From Vibrio sp. Isolate34 (GTDB lineage: Bacteria > Pseudomonadota > Gammaproteobacteria > Enterobacterales > Vibrionaceae): a stretch of DNA of 64,000 nucleotides. Shown piece after piece: positions 16,739-25,611 of the stretch. Location: assembly GCF_022397915.1 (NCBI RefSeq), contig NZ_JAKEUO010000007.1, positions 62,409 to 126,408 of the forward strand, given 5' to 3'. The notes under the pieces were generated by a model. That model was not told the DNA's origin, made no database searches, and worked only from the letters and a program-made list of their open reading frames with translations. Made by a program: the position numbers and the translations under genes. Within the stretch, counting starts at the first letter, position 1; every line of letters starts with the position of its first letter.

Positions 16739-16772
16739 ACAAAGAAGCCGCGTAAAATCGCGGCTTCTTTGT
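16739..16772. terminator. Bidirectional terminator between the TamA-like and PLD genes
   Basis: Perfect 14-bp stem (ACAAAGAAGCCGCG at 16739-16752 with CGCGGCTTCTTTGT at 16759-16772), loop TAAAAT. The outer AAAG/CTTT pairs give A and T tracts for both directions. Confidence 0.88.
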
Positions 16773-16882
16773 ATTTCGAATAGGCAAAAGTGTTTTGAAT
16801 AGCCTGAAAATGGATTGTTGGACTCACAGTAACTGTAGCTTTGAACCATTTATTCTTGAAAGTTTAACGTTGTTATTGCTAC

Positions 16883-18340
16883 CTAGAGTTCAAACTCTGC
16901 ATCCATTTTACGAAATAGCCAGTCCGGTATTTTGTTCAATGATTTATAGTTCGGGTTCTTAGTATGGATTTGTTCTCCTGAAGCCCAAGTCGTCTCACCC
17001 GATTGTTCTCGCGACACAGCCCAGAATAAATCCTCTTTCTGACGCGTTAAGTAGTGTGCCACTTGCTTCGCAAACTCCTCACTGTCAATCAACACACCAA
17101 ACTCGATGTTCAGAAAATCTGATCTTGGATCAAAGTTAGATGAGCCGATATAAGTCACACGGTCGTCTAAAATGACGGTTTTGTTGTGATAGTAGGTGTC
17201 GACATGAAAGTAGTGGTCGTCATTGATCGCTTGGTCTTTGTACTCCAAAATATTCACGTCTTTGTCGAGCAAAGTCTCACGGTGTTGCTCGTAATAGGCA
17301 GGAATAAAACCCGAATCATTAGAAGCTGAAGAGTTCGTAATTAAAGTTACTTCGGCTTGCTGCTGTATTAACGCATCGATAAACACAAACTGATCATCGC
17401 TTGGAACGACATAGGGCGTCGAAATCACCGCTTTTGAAGGCGACGGTACTTTTTGTGTCATTAAGTGTTCTGTTCGTTGACGAAAGTAGGGCTTGTTGTC
17501 TTTAAGCTTTTCTAACGAATCAAATACTGGTGTTACAGATGCAATAATGAAATCTGGTTGATTTAAATTTTTGATCTGTCTTTCTATTTCAGAAAGGATC
17601 AGAGTTTTATTTTTCTCACCTTTGTTTAAAGCTTTGGTAAATGTTTTGTATTGCTCATTATCTTTGATTTTAATGTGCTCTTGGATAGGTGCAACATGTT
17701 CACTATCCCACAGCATTTGATAGTTGTGGTCGAAAGAAGTAATGATATCGCCTTTAAATAGAACATCCATATCAAAGAAGTTCGCATTCTCACTATAACC
17801 AAAGTAATCATCACCGATGTTGCGTCCGCCGAGAATCATTGATTGGTGATCTACGTTGAAATATTTTTCGTGCAATCGATTATCTAACCGTTTTTGGTTC
17901 GTTGAGAAGTTAAATGCTCTGCCTAACCAGCCCGTTTTACGCGAATCAAACGGATTGAACAGTCGAATCTCAATATTAGGGTGCGAGTCCAATTCTGCTA
18001 GCCATTTATCATTGAACACTAGCAGGTCATCTAAGGTAAGTCGGATGTGTATATCACGATCCGCCGCTTGCTTTAGCTCGTTTAGAAGCATCAAACCAAG
18101 CGTGTCATTTTCCCAAGAGAAGTAAGTCATATCAATCGAGTGCTCGGCTTGGCGCACCAGTTCAATACGACGTGCAAAGGCTTCGGGAGCCGTCGGAATT
18201 AGGTACACCTCAGCTTGGTATTCTGTGCTTTGCCAGTTTGCTTCGAAGTCTGTTTCAACATTGGGGTAAGGTTGGGCACATCCTGTGACCAAAGCAATTA
18301 ACATCATTGTGCATGCTGTTTTTAGTTTGCTAAGTGTCAT
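16883..18340 (-). CDS. Phospholipase D family lipoprotein (cardiolipin synthase C-like)
   Basis: A 485-residue lipoprotein: signal peptide with lipobox VTGC (Cys about residue 21), then two PLD domains each with an HKD motif, first in HEKYFNVD followed by GGRNIGDDYF, second in HNKTVILDD followed by GSSNFDPRS. Both His, Lys and Asp of each motif are present, so the enzyme should be active as a phosphatidyltransferase or phospholipase at the envelope. Domain size and the GGRNIGDDYF stretch match E. coli ClsC (YmdC), though no ymdB-like partner is adjacent. Its terminator is shared with the convergent TamA-like gene. Confidence 0.9.
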   Translation of the reverse strand: MTLSKLKTACTMMLIALVTGCAQPYPNVETDFEANWQSTEYQAEVYLIPTAPEAFARRIELVRQAEHSIDMTYFSWENDTLGLMLLNELKQAADRDIHIRLTLDDLLVFNDKWLAELDSHPNIEIRLFNPFDSRKTGWLGRAFNFSTNQKRLDNRLHEKYFNVDHQSMILGGRNIGDDYFGYSENANFFDMDVLFKGDIITSFDHNYQMLWDSEHVAPIQEHIKIKDNEQYKTFTKALNKGEKNKTLILSEIERQIKNLNQPDFIIASVTPVFDSLEKLKDNKPYFRQRTEHLMTQKVPSPSKAVISTPYVVPSDDQFVFIDALIQQQAEVTLITNSSASNDSGFIPAYYEQHRETLLDKDVNILEYKDQAINDDHYFHVDTYYHNKTVILDDRVTYIGSSNFDPRSDFLNIEFGVLIDSEEFAKQVAHYLTRQKEDLFWAVSREQSGETTWASGEQIHTKNPNYKSLNKIPDWLFRKMDAEFEL

Positions 18341-18373
18341 AACTAACCTGCGTTTGAGCGTAAAATTTAGATA

Positions 18374-18400
18374 TAAAAACGGCCAGCGAGCTGGCCGTTA
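18374..18400 (-). terminator. Terminator of the carboxylesterase-like gene
   Basis: Stem AACGGCCAG (18378-18386) with CTGGCCGTT (18391-18399); on the minus strand it is followed by TTTTTATAT. Confidence 0.88.
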
Positions 18401-18424
18401 CAGTAAGAGGGTTGTTAAATATGT

Positions 18425-20542
18425 TTAGTTTAGGTACCAGTCCCAAGGCATAAGACCTTGCTCTGCTAGACCGGTTAAGCGACCTTCACGAAGCTTGGGA
18501 TCAACACCTGGGTTTGTGACATAGTCCCAGTCGAAAGTAGTATTGTTGTCGCTGAACCCTGCACCATCAATTACAAGCACATTATCGGCTGTATCGCCGT
18601 ACTGGTAGTTAGTGAATAATTCTTCGCTAAACCATAGGCGTGACATTTCGTTCATCATTGCCTTCTCTTTGCTTGTCGGGTGAACCTCACTACCATCAAA
18701 ACGTACAGCTTTGTTGAACATAAATGGCAGTTCTGAACCGTTACATGCACCGCTGATGCAACCGATCGTTTTGAATAGATCAATGATTGACAGTTGGTCG
18801 TATTCGCCCGTTTCTTCATTTAGACCTGTTTTAAAGTTCCACATGTTGAAGCTTGGTTTGTGCTCAAAGTGGTATAGCGTAGCTTCTTCTTCGCTGTTTG
18901 CTGCCATATAACGAGCTGGACCATTGAACAAGGTGTCATTTAGCAAAGTTTTAAATTGCTTCATGTTATCAAGAGCACCACCTATGCCAGATTCTGAGTT
19001 AGGGTAGAAATCCGTTAGAGCCAGAATATCTTGGGTTTGCTGGTGGCTAGTGATATCAACAATGTCGACCAAGCAACCTACGGTACCCATAATATCGTTG
19101 GTATCAATGCATCCAGTCATTTCAAGTAGATCGCCTTCTAGCTTAGCACCATAAAATAAACTCGTTACTGCGCTGTAAGCACTGCTTGGCAATACAAGCT
19201 CTGCTGAAACTTCATCATTTGCTTGCTCAGATAATTTTTGCTGCAGAAGAACGATGTTGTTTTCATCTTCTAACCAATTAATCATAGCTAGAGCTAGCTT
19301 TGCTGGATCATCATTAGTAAGCAGTTCAGGTTCATCATTTGTTAATAATTCGACGACCGTCGGAATTAAGAACGTAGTGGTAAATAGCATGCCAAAGCTG
19401 TTCGCTTCATGTGCATTTTCACCTAGGACAGTAGGTACTGAGAAGCCTGCTTGCATTGGTGATTCTGCTGATTCGCTACAGCTGCCAAGGAGACTCGTTT
19501 TTTCACACAATATGTACGGAGCAAAAGGCATCAGGTTTGACATTGGAGTCTCATCTGCGGTTGGGCTCAGAATTGGGATTTGCAAAGAACCTAACAACCA
19601 ATTTTTTAGCTGTTCAATACCATTCAAAGCTGTTTCTTGCGACGCCATGATCTCGTCGATAGGGGTTTGAACTGTAAATTTTTTGCTACGATCTTTAGCT
19701 ACTTCATAACTAGGGTATTCAAAACCATACGGGTTGCTTTGCATGATGGCACGTTGGAAATATTGACCTGCGATATCGTCATCTTGCTGCAAGAAACCAA
19801 TAGACATAGCACCAGAACCTTGCCCCATAACGGTTACGTTTTGAGCATTACCACCGAAATCGGCAATATTATTGTGTACCCACTCTAAGGCGCGCTTTTG
19901 GTCACCTAGGCCATAGTTGCCATCTTCGTTCGCGCCTTTAACCCATTGAGTACCTAACTGACCAAGACGATAGTTCAAGCTTACATAGATGAAAGGCTTA
20001 CCATCGTTGCTTGCTTGAGCAACCACGGTATCACCTTGCACAAGTGCTTCAGAACCCGAACCATATTCAAAATCACCACCGTGGATGAATACATAAACCG
20101 GTAGATCTGCATCAGCATCTACGCCTACTGGACGCCAAATGTTCAGATTCAAACAGTCTTCAGATTGTGCCTGTGACACGGTTTTCAATTGAGGACAAGC
20201 ATAACCAAACGATGTCGCATCAACAATGCCGTCTGAATTCATCTGATCAATTAAGTCAACAGTTTCACTGTGGTCAAAACGTTCAGCTTCCGCAAAGCGA
20301 ATACCCTTAAAAGCTTCAATAGAAACCAGTTTGTCGTCTTCGGTATTTGAAGTAACAACCAGTTCTTCTTTGGTCGCGTTAATCATAACATCGCCGATTG
20401 GAGCAAGAAGCGGTTCAGCGGGTGCCGGAACTAACGGTTCAGGTTTGTCTGGAAATGGAACGGTAGGCTCACTATCACTGCCACAAGCCGCTAGTAGCAT
20501 TGAGATGGTCACAGCAAGAATTGATCGTTTGTTGAGTTTCAT
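18425..20542 (-). CDS. Type-B carboxylesterase-like lipoprotein with replaced catalytic residues
   Basis: A 705-residue lipoprotein: signal peptide with lipobox LAAC (Cys about 23), a Pro-rich linker, then the alpha/beta-hydrolase fold of type-B carboxylesterases (SEDCLNLNIWRP; oxyanion HGGDFEYGSG; GNYGLGDQKRALEWVHNNIADFGGN). At the nucleophile elbow the family GESAGA reads GQGSGA, so Gly242 stands where Ser belongs and Ser243 is shifted by one. The family HGSELP segment reads NGSELP (Asn601), so the catalytic His is also lost. The acidic residue region (ENAHEANSF) is kept. A binding rather than enzymatic role is likely. ATG 20542 is preferred over GTG 20554. An unknown barrel gene precedes it on the same strand. 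Confidence 0.85.
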   Translation of the reverse strand: MKLNKRSILAVTISMLLAACGSDSEPTVPFPDKPEPLVPAPAEPLLAPIGDVMINATKEELVVTSNTEDDKLVSIEAFKGIRFAEAERFDHSETVDLIDQMNSDGIVDATSFGYACPQLKTVSQAQSEDCLNLNIWRPVGVDADADLPVYVFIHGGDFEYGSGSEALVQGDTVVAQASNDGKPFIYVSLNYRLGQLGTQWVKGANEDGNYGLGDQKRALEWVHNNIADFGGNAQNVTVMGQGSGAMSIGFLQQDDDIAGQYFQRAIMQSNPYGFEYPSYEVAKDRSKKFTVQTPIDEIMASQETALNGIEQLKNWLLGSLQIPILSPTADETPMSNLMPFAPYILCEKTSLLGSCSESAESPMQAGFSVPTVLGENAHEANSFGMLFTTTFLIPTVVELLTNDEPELLTNDDPAKLALAMINWLEDENNIVLLQQKLSEQANDEVSAELVLPSSAYSAVTSLFYGAKLEGDLLEMTGCIDTNDIMGTVGCLVDIVDITSHQQTQDILALTDFYPNSESGIGGALDNMKQFKTLLNDTLFNGPARYMAANSEEEATLYHFEHKPSFNMWNFKTGLNEETGEYDQLSIIDLFKTIGCISGACNGSELPFMFNKAVRFDGSEVHPTSKEKAMMNEMSRLWFSEELFTNYQYGDTADNVLVIDGAGFSDNNTTFDWDYVTNPGVDPKLREGRLTGLAEQGLMPWDWYLN

Positions 20543-20691
20543 TATTATGTCCACAGTTTTTTGTTGTTACCAAACCAGCAATTCCGTGCGCTATCGTCGA
20601 CCGTTGTCGTGCTTGGATATATGTAATTTTGTTATGGGATGTATATTAAATACATTTAATTGATTGATGGAATCGCATAAGTAGGACGCTA

Positions 20692-20733
20692 CCCTACAAG
20701 AGTGGCCGTGACCACTCAATGCATGATGTAGGG
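20692..20733 (-). other. Bulged hairpin directly after the beta-barrel gene stop
   Basis: CCCTACA...TGTAGGG enclosing GAGTGG...CCACTC, immediately downstream of the stop codon of the barrel gene. No T run follows, so it may be an mRNA 3' stabilising or attenuating structure between the barrel and esterase-like genes rather than a full terminator. Confidence 0.5.
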
Positions 20734-22395
20734 CTAGAAGCGATAACCAAGATTCAGCGTTACAGCCGAACGAGTTTCACCTTTGTTGTACAACACGGTC
20801 ATGTTGTAATGCTTGCCGATCTGTTTGTTAACCCCTGTTAGGAATGCCCATTGATCGATGTCGACACCAACGTCATAATCAAATTCGATGTCATCAGTTT
20901 TTACAGTGCCTTGCATACGGGAATTTAAGCCTTGGTATTCAGCACCAACGAAAAACTGAGCGCGATAGTCAACTAATTGATAACCCAACATTGGTTGAAT
21001 AGTGACGATGCCATCACCCCAATCGTCCAATCCTTTCAGACGTGTTTGTGAATAGGTACCCGTCACTGAGGCAAAGAACTCTTTGTAACCAACTGATAAT
21101 GTGGTTCCCGCACCGCGTAAGTCATATTCAAGATGAAGTGGTACATTCAAACGGCCACTGTTACATAAGGCAGAGACACCTTCACAAAGTGCGTTACCTA
21201 ATCCAGGCAATTTGTCATTGAGTTTGTCTTGTAGGTATTCTCCTGCGGCGCCGGTATAAGCCGCATCCACATTCGCATCAACGTTTACCTTGCCTACGTA
21301 TCCGAATACATTCCAGAACGGCAGGATATTAACGTCACCGCGTATCGAAAGGCTTTCTGCCTTTACTGTTGCAACACTATCATCAGGGTCAAATAGGTCG
21401 TTCAAACGAACACCACTAATCACGTAATCAGTCATGGGAACATCCATATCTTGATTACGGTAAGCAACAGAAATACCAAAAGGTAGCGGCAAATCAATAC
21501 CTTGTCGGCGCACCATGTCACCCATTAAAGGGAAAACACGATCCAGCTTAACGCTGGCTTCTCTCATTCTTGGGTCAGATACTTCTTTGAGCATTTCTTC
21601 ATTCAAGACTTGCACACCGTTGTCGTCTTCATAGATCGCAACAGGCTCAATTATAGTCTTCATTATCAGTGGCTTATTTTTGGTACTGCCAATGACTTCC
21701 GTTGCTTTTCGTGAGATAACAAGTTTTCCTGAGTCGAGCGATGTGAATTCAATTTCTTGGTTGTAGGTGTCTATTTTGTATTTAGAATGTGTAAATGGCT
21801 TTTTATTAGTGATCAACATACGCTTTGGATGACCATCGACTAATTCGATGTCGACACTCAAAAAACGGAAGTAGGCGATATCTTGTGGTAAGCCATATTT
21901 AGAGTAGTCAAAGGTAATAATGACTTTGTTTTCGTCTATTTTTTTTGCTCGTACCGATGAAGAGTCATAGCTTTCAGCGTAGTTGCGTAAACGATACTCT
22001 GTACGTGTGTAGGATTCGATTTCATCAATAATATCCTCATGTTCGTCTAGCTCTTCTGGGTTGTATTTAATACGCAGATCGATATTGCCTTTACTGTCAG
22101 TGTTTTTAACCATGTAAACGCTTGAATCTCGAACTTCTTCGCCAATTTGAAGAGTACGATGCGCGTGTTCGACCAAGTGTTCGCCCTGAACCAGCGAGCT
22201 TATTGCTAGCTTTGGTAAGTCATGGCTTATGCCATATTTGTCAAACAGTGCTCGCCCTTTTTCCATGACTTCGCTGTAAGTGTTCGTTTCTTCTGCGGCT
22301 GAAACAAAATTGGGTGTTGTAAGTAATAGGGCACTCGCTAATACAGAAAGAGTATGGTTCTTACAGGTATTTATGCTTATTTCAAAAAAACTCAT
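20734..22395 (-). CDS. Predicted outer-membrane beta-barrel protein, family not recognised
   Basis: A 553-residue exported protein. The ATG at 22395 (GGAA upstream) opens a signal peptide ending VSA at about residue 34; an upstream TTG frame is not needed. Residues about 35-300 are a charged soluble domain rich in Glu, Asp and Lys; from about 310 the sequence alternates aromatic and polar residues in short strands and ends NLGYRF, the C-terminal aromatic signature of outer-membrane barrels. Two Cys in CEGVSALCNSG probably form a loop disulfide. Upstream in the same direction of the pseudo-esterase lipoprotein, it may form a unit with it. I recognise no named family. Confidence 0.75.
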   Translation of the reverse strand: MSFFEISINTCKNHTLSVLASALLLTTPNFVSAAEETNTYSEVMEKGRALFDKYGISHDLPKLAISSLVQGEHLVEHAHRTLQIGEEVRDSSVYMVKNTDSKGNIDLRIKYNPEELDEHEDIIDEIESYTRTEYRLRNYAESYDSSSVRAKKIDENKVIITFDYSKYGLPQDIAYFRFLSVDIELVDGHPKRMLITNKKPFTHSKYKIDTYNQEIEFTSLDSGKLVISRKATEVIGSTKNKPLIMKTIIEPVAIYEDDNGVQVLNEEMLKEVSDPRMREASVKLDRVFPLMGDMVRRQGIDLPLPFGISVAYRNQDMDVPMTDYVISGVRLNDLFDPDDSVATVKAESLSIRGDVNILPFWNVFGYVGKVNVDANVDAAYTGAAGEYLQDKLNDKLPGLGNALCEGVSALCNSGRLNVPLHLEYDLRGAGTTLSVGYKEFFASVTGTYSQTRLKGLDDWGDGIVTIQPMLGYQLVDYRAQFFVGAEYQGLNSRMQGTVKTDDIEFDYDVGVDIDQWAFLTGVNKQIGKHYNMTVLYNKGETRSAVTLNLGYRF

Positions 22396-22636
22396 GACGG
22401 TTTCCAATCTGATTAGTCTCAAACCTTCGAGACTCAAACAGTCTATGTTGTACTGAACTTCATGTTCAGTTTGTTATTAATGCATCCATAAGGATTTTCA
22501 ATGTGAATGTCGCATTTGGAAATGCATTGCGTCAGTCAATGAGAGTATTCTAAGGTGAGGTAGGAAATGTCGTTAATCGCGTTTGATGGATGCTATCCTC
22601 GCATGTCTAATTTTATATAAGACATTGATTAATATT

Positions 22637-22670
22637 AAAAAATCCCTGCCAAGTGAAAGTTTGACAGGGA
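22637..22670 (-). terminator. Terminator of the FUSC efflux operon
   Basis: Stem TCCCTGCCAA (22643-22652) with TTGACAGGGA (22661-22670), one wobble pair; T run on the minus strand. Confidence 0.88.
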
Positions 22671-22686
22671 CTTTATAAAATGGAGC

Positions 22687-24042
22687 TTAAGTAGAGATTT
22701 TTATTCTGAACAAATCAGTAAATAATTTGGCAATCATTAAAAGGATCAAAATATTAACCAACATCAACAGTGGCGTTTCTATTCTATAAACTGGAGTCAG
22801 GTTGAGTGCGCCAGATGTAAGCACAACCAACAAGTTGATACCCAAAATTCGATGTATCATGAGCTTAGGTGTGGCGAACACTCTCCATATCACCATAATA
22901 TTAAGGAAGTAGAATAGGCCAAGCTCCCACAACTCTGTCATCATAGGCATCACGAAGACGTATTGCAGTAGGATCACTGAGCCTGTACCGAGCACGCCGA
23001 AAAAGGCATCTTTGATGATACTTGATGGCATTGTCGGTATCAGAGAAGAAAATACACCGGCAAGCATTGGGAATATAAACCCGCCAGGCACTGGAAGATA
23101 AATCCAAATCAACAGAGATGTGATAAACATCGACACGCCTTGCAGCACCTTGCGTCCATCTTCATTTAAATGTTCAACAAACGTGCGATGAGCATGGTGC
23201 CAAGACACTTCTTTATGATCGCCTATTGCATTGAGTTCACCCTCAACAAGTGATTGCTCTGGGGTTAACACATTAAAGCCAATTAAATTGTTGATAAGAA
23301 CAGACCATTGAATATCCAAGTCGGTTTCACTATTACTTTGTTTGAGTAATGTATCTTGGATATGTGTCATTTCGTCAACGCGCTGACGCCAAGCTTTAAT
23401 GTTTTCTTTTAAATGATAGCTACCTGTAAGTGGTAGATTAAAAATTTGATACATCTTATCAATATTAGCGGTGTTACTTTCTAAAGCGCTGATGTCGATG
23501 TCATCTATGTTTTGCATAGCATCTAACAGTACGTTTTTACTGGTTTCAAAACGCTGCAAAAAGTTCTGCTCAGTACTCACGGGCCATACTATTCGATAAA
23601 CAACCGAGAAAGTTGTGACGCCCAGTATCGTTTCCTGAAGGCGCAGCACTGCGAAGTGAAAAGTATTTTGGCTATCAAATCCACCCATGCAGGCGACAAT
23701 TGAGCACACTGCAAATCCAATAGTAAAAATATAACCGTACTTTTCGTCGCTCGACATGAAGATACATGTTCCGAGGAAAAGGGTGAAAAAGGTTAGGAAC
23801 AAGAAACGGTCTTGAGAAAACATGGCGATAAGGAAAAAGGCATAACCGGTCCCTAACACGGTTCCTATTAACCTGTTGTGCCCTTTGTGTATTGAATCGG
23901 CGAAGCTTTCGTTCAATGCCATTACTGCGACGGCAATCGCTGCCCAGTAGGGTTTTTCCCACTGGAACCATAAAGCTAGACAGATTGCGATAACAATGGA
24001 AAGTGCAACTTTAATCGCTTCTTTGGTTAATGGATTGAACAT
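22687..24042 (-). CDS. FUSC family inner-membrane efflux protein (AaeB-like)
   Basis: A 451-residue protein with two clusters of about five hydrophobic helices (residues 10-165 and 300-445) separated by a cytoplasmic helical domain, the FUSC/AaeB layout, with the KPYWAAIAVAVMAL opening and WPV motif. It is shorter than E. coli AaeB (about 655 residues), as in many Vibrio homologues. These pumps export aromatic carboxylic acids or similar compounds, working with a HlyD-type adaptor, here the gene 12 bases upstream, and a small DUF1656 protein, so the three form one operon. Substrate not deducible. Confidence 0.88.
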   Translation of the reverse strand: MFNPLTKEAIKVALSIVIAICLALWFQWEKPYWAAIAVAVMALNESFADSIHKGHNRLIGTVLGTGYAFFLIAMFSQDRFLFLTFFTLFLGTCIFMSSDEKYGYIFTIGFAVCSIVACMGGFDSQNTFHFAVLRLQETILGVTTFSVVYRIVWPVSTEQNFLQRFETSKNVLLDAMQNIDDIDISALESNTANIDKMYQIFNLPLTGSYHLKENIKAWRQRVDEMTHIQDTLLKQSNSETDLDIQWSVLINNLIGFNVLTPEQSLVEGELNAIGDHKEVSWHHAHRTFVEHLNEDGRKVLQGVSMFITSLLIWIYLPVPGGFIFPMLAGVFSSLIPTMPSSIIKDAFFGVLGTGSVILLQYVFVMPMMTELWELGLFYFLNIMVIWRVFATPKLMIHRILGINLLVVLTSGALNLTPVYRIETPLLMLVNILILLMIAKLFTDLFRIKIST

Positions 24043-24054
24043 AGAAACACCTGA

Positions 24055-24915
24055 TTATTTAATAATTTTAACAGAGGCTGTCATACCAACACGCAGTTGT
24101 ACGTCTTGAGGAATCTTGTCTAATTTCACTTTAATTGGAATACGTTGTGCAAGGCGTATCCATTGGAAGTTAGGGTTCACGTTAGGCAATAGATCGGTAC
24201 CTGTGCTGCCATCTTGTTTAGCTATACCAAAACCAATGCTTTTAATGTGTCCTTCAAGTTGAACATCGTTATGCATCATCAGTGTCACATATGCTTTATC
24301 TTTTATATCAACACCAACAAGGTCAGTTTCTTTAAAATAACCTTCAACCCAAAAGCTGTCTTCATCAATTAAGGCGACAACCGGAGAGTTTGCTACTACT
24401 TGAGAGCCAACACGAAGGTTTAAGTTAGTAATGTAGCCGTTGGTAGGCGCATAAATCTTGGTGTATCCAAGGTTCAATTTTGCTTCTTCAACATTGGCTT
24501 TTGCTAGCTCTACATTTGCAGCGCTTGTTTCAACGGCATTACGTAAGTTATTCAGAGTCAAAACTGGTACGGCACCTGGTGTTCTTTTTTCCAAATTACG
24601 TGAACGCTGTTCTTCGTTCTTCGCTTTAGCGAGTAAGGCAAGCGCTTGCTTATGTGACGCTAGCGCTTTGTTATAGGTCGCTTTGTAAATGCTTGGATCG
24701 ATCTCAAACAGAAGATCGCCTTTAGATACTCGTGAATTGTCGTCGATGTGCACTTCAACTACCTGCCCAGTAACGCGTGGTGTAATTGAAACAATGTATG
24801 CACTAACTTGACCGTCTCGGGTCCACGGGTTGCTTGAGTAAGATTGGTAGTAGCTATAAACCACAGATCCAGCTGCAGCAACTAAGAACAGTGTAATGAG
24901 ATAACGTTTGATCAA
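24055..24915 (-). CDS. HlyD family periplasmic adaptor of the FUSC pump (AaeA-like)
   Basis: A 286-residue membrane-fusion protein: one N-terminal helix (YLITLFLVAAAGSVVYSYY), then NPWTRDGQVSA, the lipoyl half-motif (TPRVTGQVVEVHIDDNSRVSKGDLLFEIDP), a helical hairpin (about 85-150), the second lipoyl half (APTNGYITNLNLRVGSQV) and a beta-barrel domain. It links the FUSC inner-membrane protein to an outer-membrane channel encoded elsewhere. The start is taken as TTG 24915, eight bases after GAGG; a longer TTG frame from 24951 would overlap the DUF1656 stop and lacks a ribosome site. Confidence 0.88.
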   Translation of the reverse strand: MIKRYLITLFLVAAAGSVVYSYYQSYSSNPWTRDGQVSAYIVSITPRVTGQVVEVHIDDNSRVSKGDLLFEIDPSIYKATYNKALASHKQALALLAKAKNEEQRSRNLEKRTPGAVPVLTLNNLRNAVETSAANVELAKANVEEAKLNLGYTKIYAPTNGYITNLNLRVGSQVVANSPVVALIDEDSFWVEGYFKETDLVGVDIKDKAYVTLMMHNDVQLEGHIKSIGFGIAKQDGSTGTDLLPNVNPNFQWIRLAQRIPIKVKLDKIPQDVQLRVGMTASVKIIK

Positions 24916-24925
24916 GGTAAATGCC

Positions 24926-25138
24926 TCAAAATATGGTAATAAATTGGCCAATAATGCCGGTAAAAATTACGATTAAGCTCAACTCTGCGATTGCAGGAAA
25001 GGCAACATATTTATGTAGCCCTAACCTTGTAGCAATGGACCCAGTTAAGATGGTTAATACGTAAGCCAATGCGATAACTAACAGTAGCGGTGGGAAGTAG
25101 ATTTCATCCCACATGAGTTCATGCGGCATTGTATTCAT
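24926..25138 (-). CDS. DUF1656 small membrane protein of the efflux operon
   Basis: A 70-residue protein with two hydrophobic helices and the DUF1656 signature (ELMWDEIYFPPLLLVIALAYVLT; GLHKYVAFPAIAELSLIVIFTG). E. coli AaeX is the same type. First gene of the AaeX-AaeA-AaeB-like operon; its stop lies ten bases before the adaptor start. Probably an assembly or stability factor of the pump, function unproven. An alternative ATG lies two codons in. Confidence 0.9.
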   Translation of the reverse strand: MNTMPHELMWDEIYFPPLLLVIALAYVLTILTGSIATRLGLHKYVAFPAIAELSLIVIFTGIIGQFITIF

Positions 25139-25611
25139 GGTTCTTTTCTCTGTTCGTTTGATGAGTGCAATAATAGAGGGGTTCGATTCATTGTGATAAT
25201 CGTTTATGGAGGGTCAGATCCATCAAAAAATCTGACTTTATGAGGTGACTGTGCTAACCACGTCTTTTTTGGTGCCCTAAGCCAGTAGAACGAGAGCTGA
25301 TAGGTTATGTTTTCTCGGTGTATAAACATTTTTCAAAATTTATTTCGAAAATAATCCACTTTTACTATCGTAGACTAAATCCAGTAAAAACAAGCACTTT
25401 AGATGGAAATTACACTTCAATATTTATCCAAATAGTCAAAGTGATGATTTGATCCATCAAATGGGATTGCATAATAAAACCTTTTGTTCTTAATATTCGG
25501 TTCGAAGCAACGAGATGCTTTATTTATTATTGAATAATCCAACAAATATCATTATTAAGTTATTCGTTAGATTATTTACTCCTTATATTCAGTAACAAGA
25601 GTAAATTTGTC
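25139..25611. other. Divergent regulatory region between the efflux operon and aspT
   Basis: About 470 AT-rich bases with no gene. It holds the promoters of both operons, a hairpin GTCAGAT...ATCTGAC (25211-25234) and a palindrome described separately. The long distance suggests a sizeable untranslated leader or several operators. Confidence 0.5.
25448..25461. promoter_or_regulatory. Palindromic operator candidate TTTGATCCATCAAA
   Basis: A 6-2-6 inverted repeat about 150 bases before aspT. A related half-copy (GATCCATCAAAAAA) lies at about 25216, inside the hairpin near the efflux operon, so one regulator could touch both sides. The spacer is two bases, not the four of an FNR site. Confidence 0.35.

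Noticed and set aside
19254..20663. Several plus-strand frames opposite the esterase-like gene
   Set aside because: All are shadows of one long minus-strand frame with a signal peptide and family motifs.
24916..24951. Longer TTG start for the efflux adaptor
   Set aside because: It overlaps the DUF1656 stop and lacks a ribosome site, while TTG 24915 has GAGG at eight bases.
25448..25461. FNR box
   Set aside because: The palindrome has a two-base spacer instead of four.
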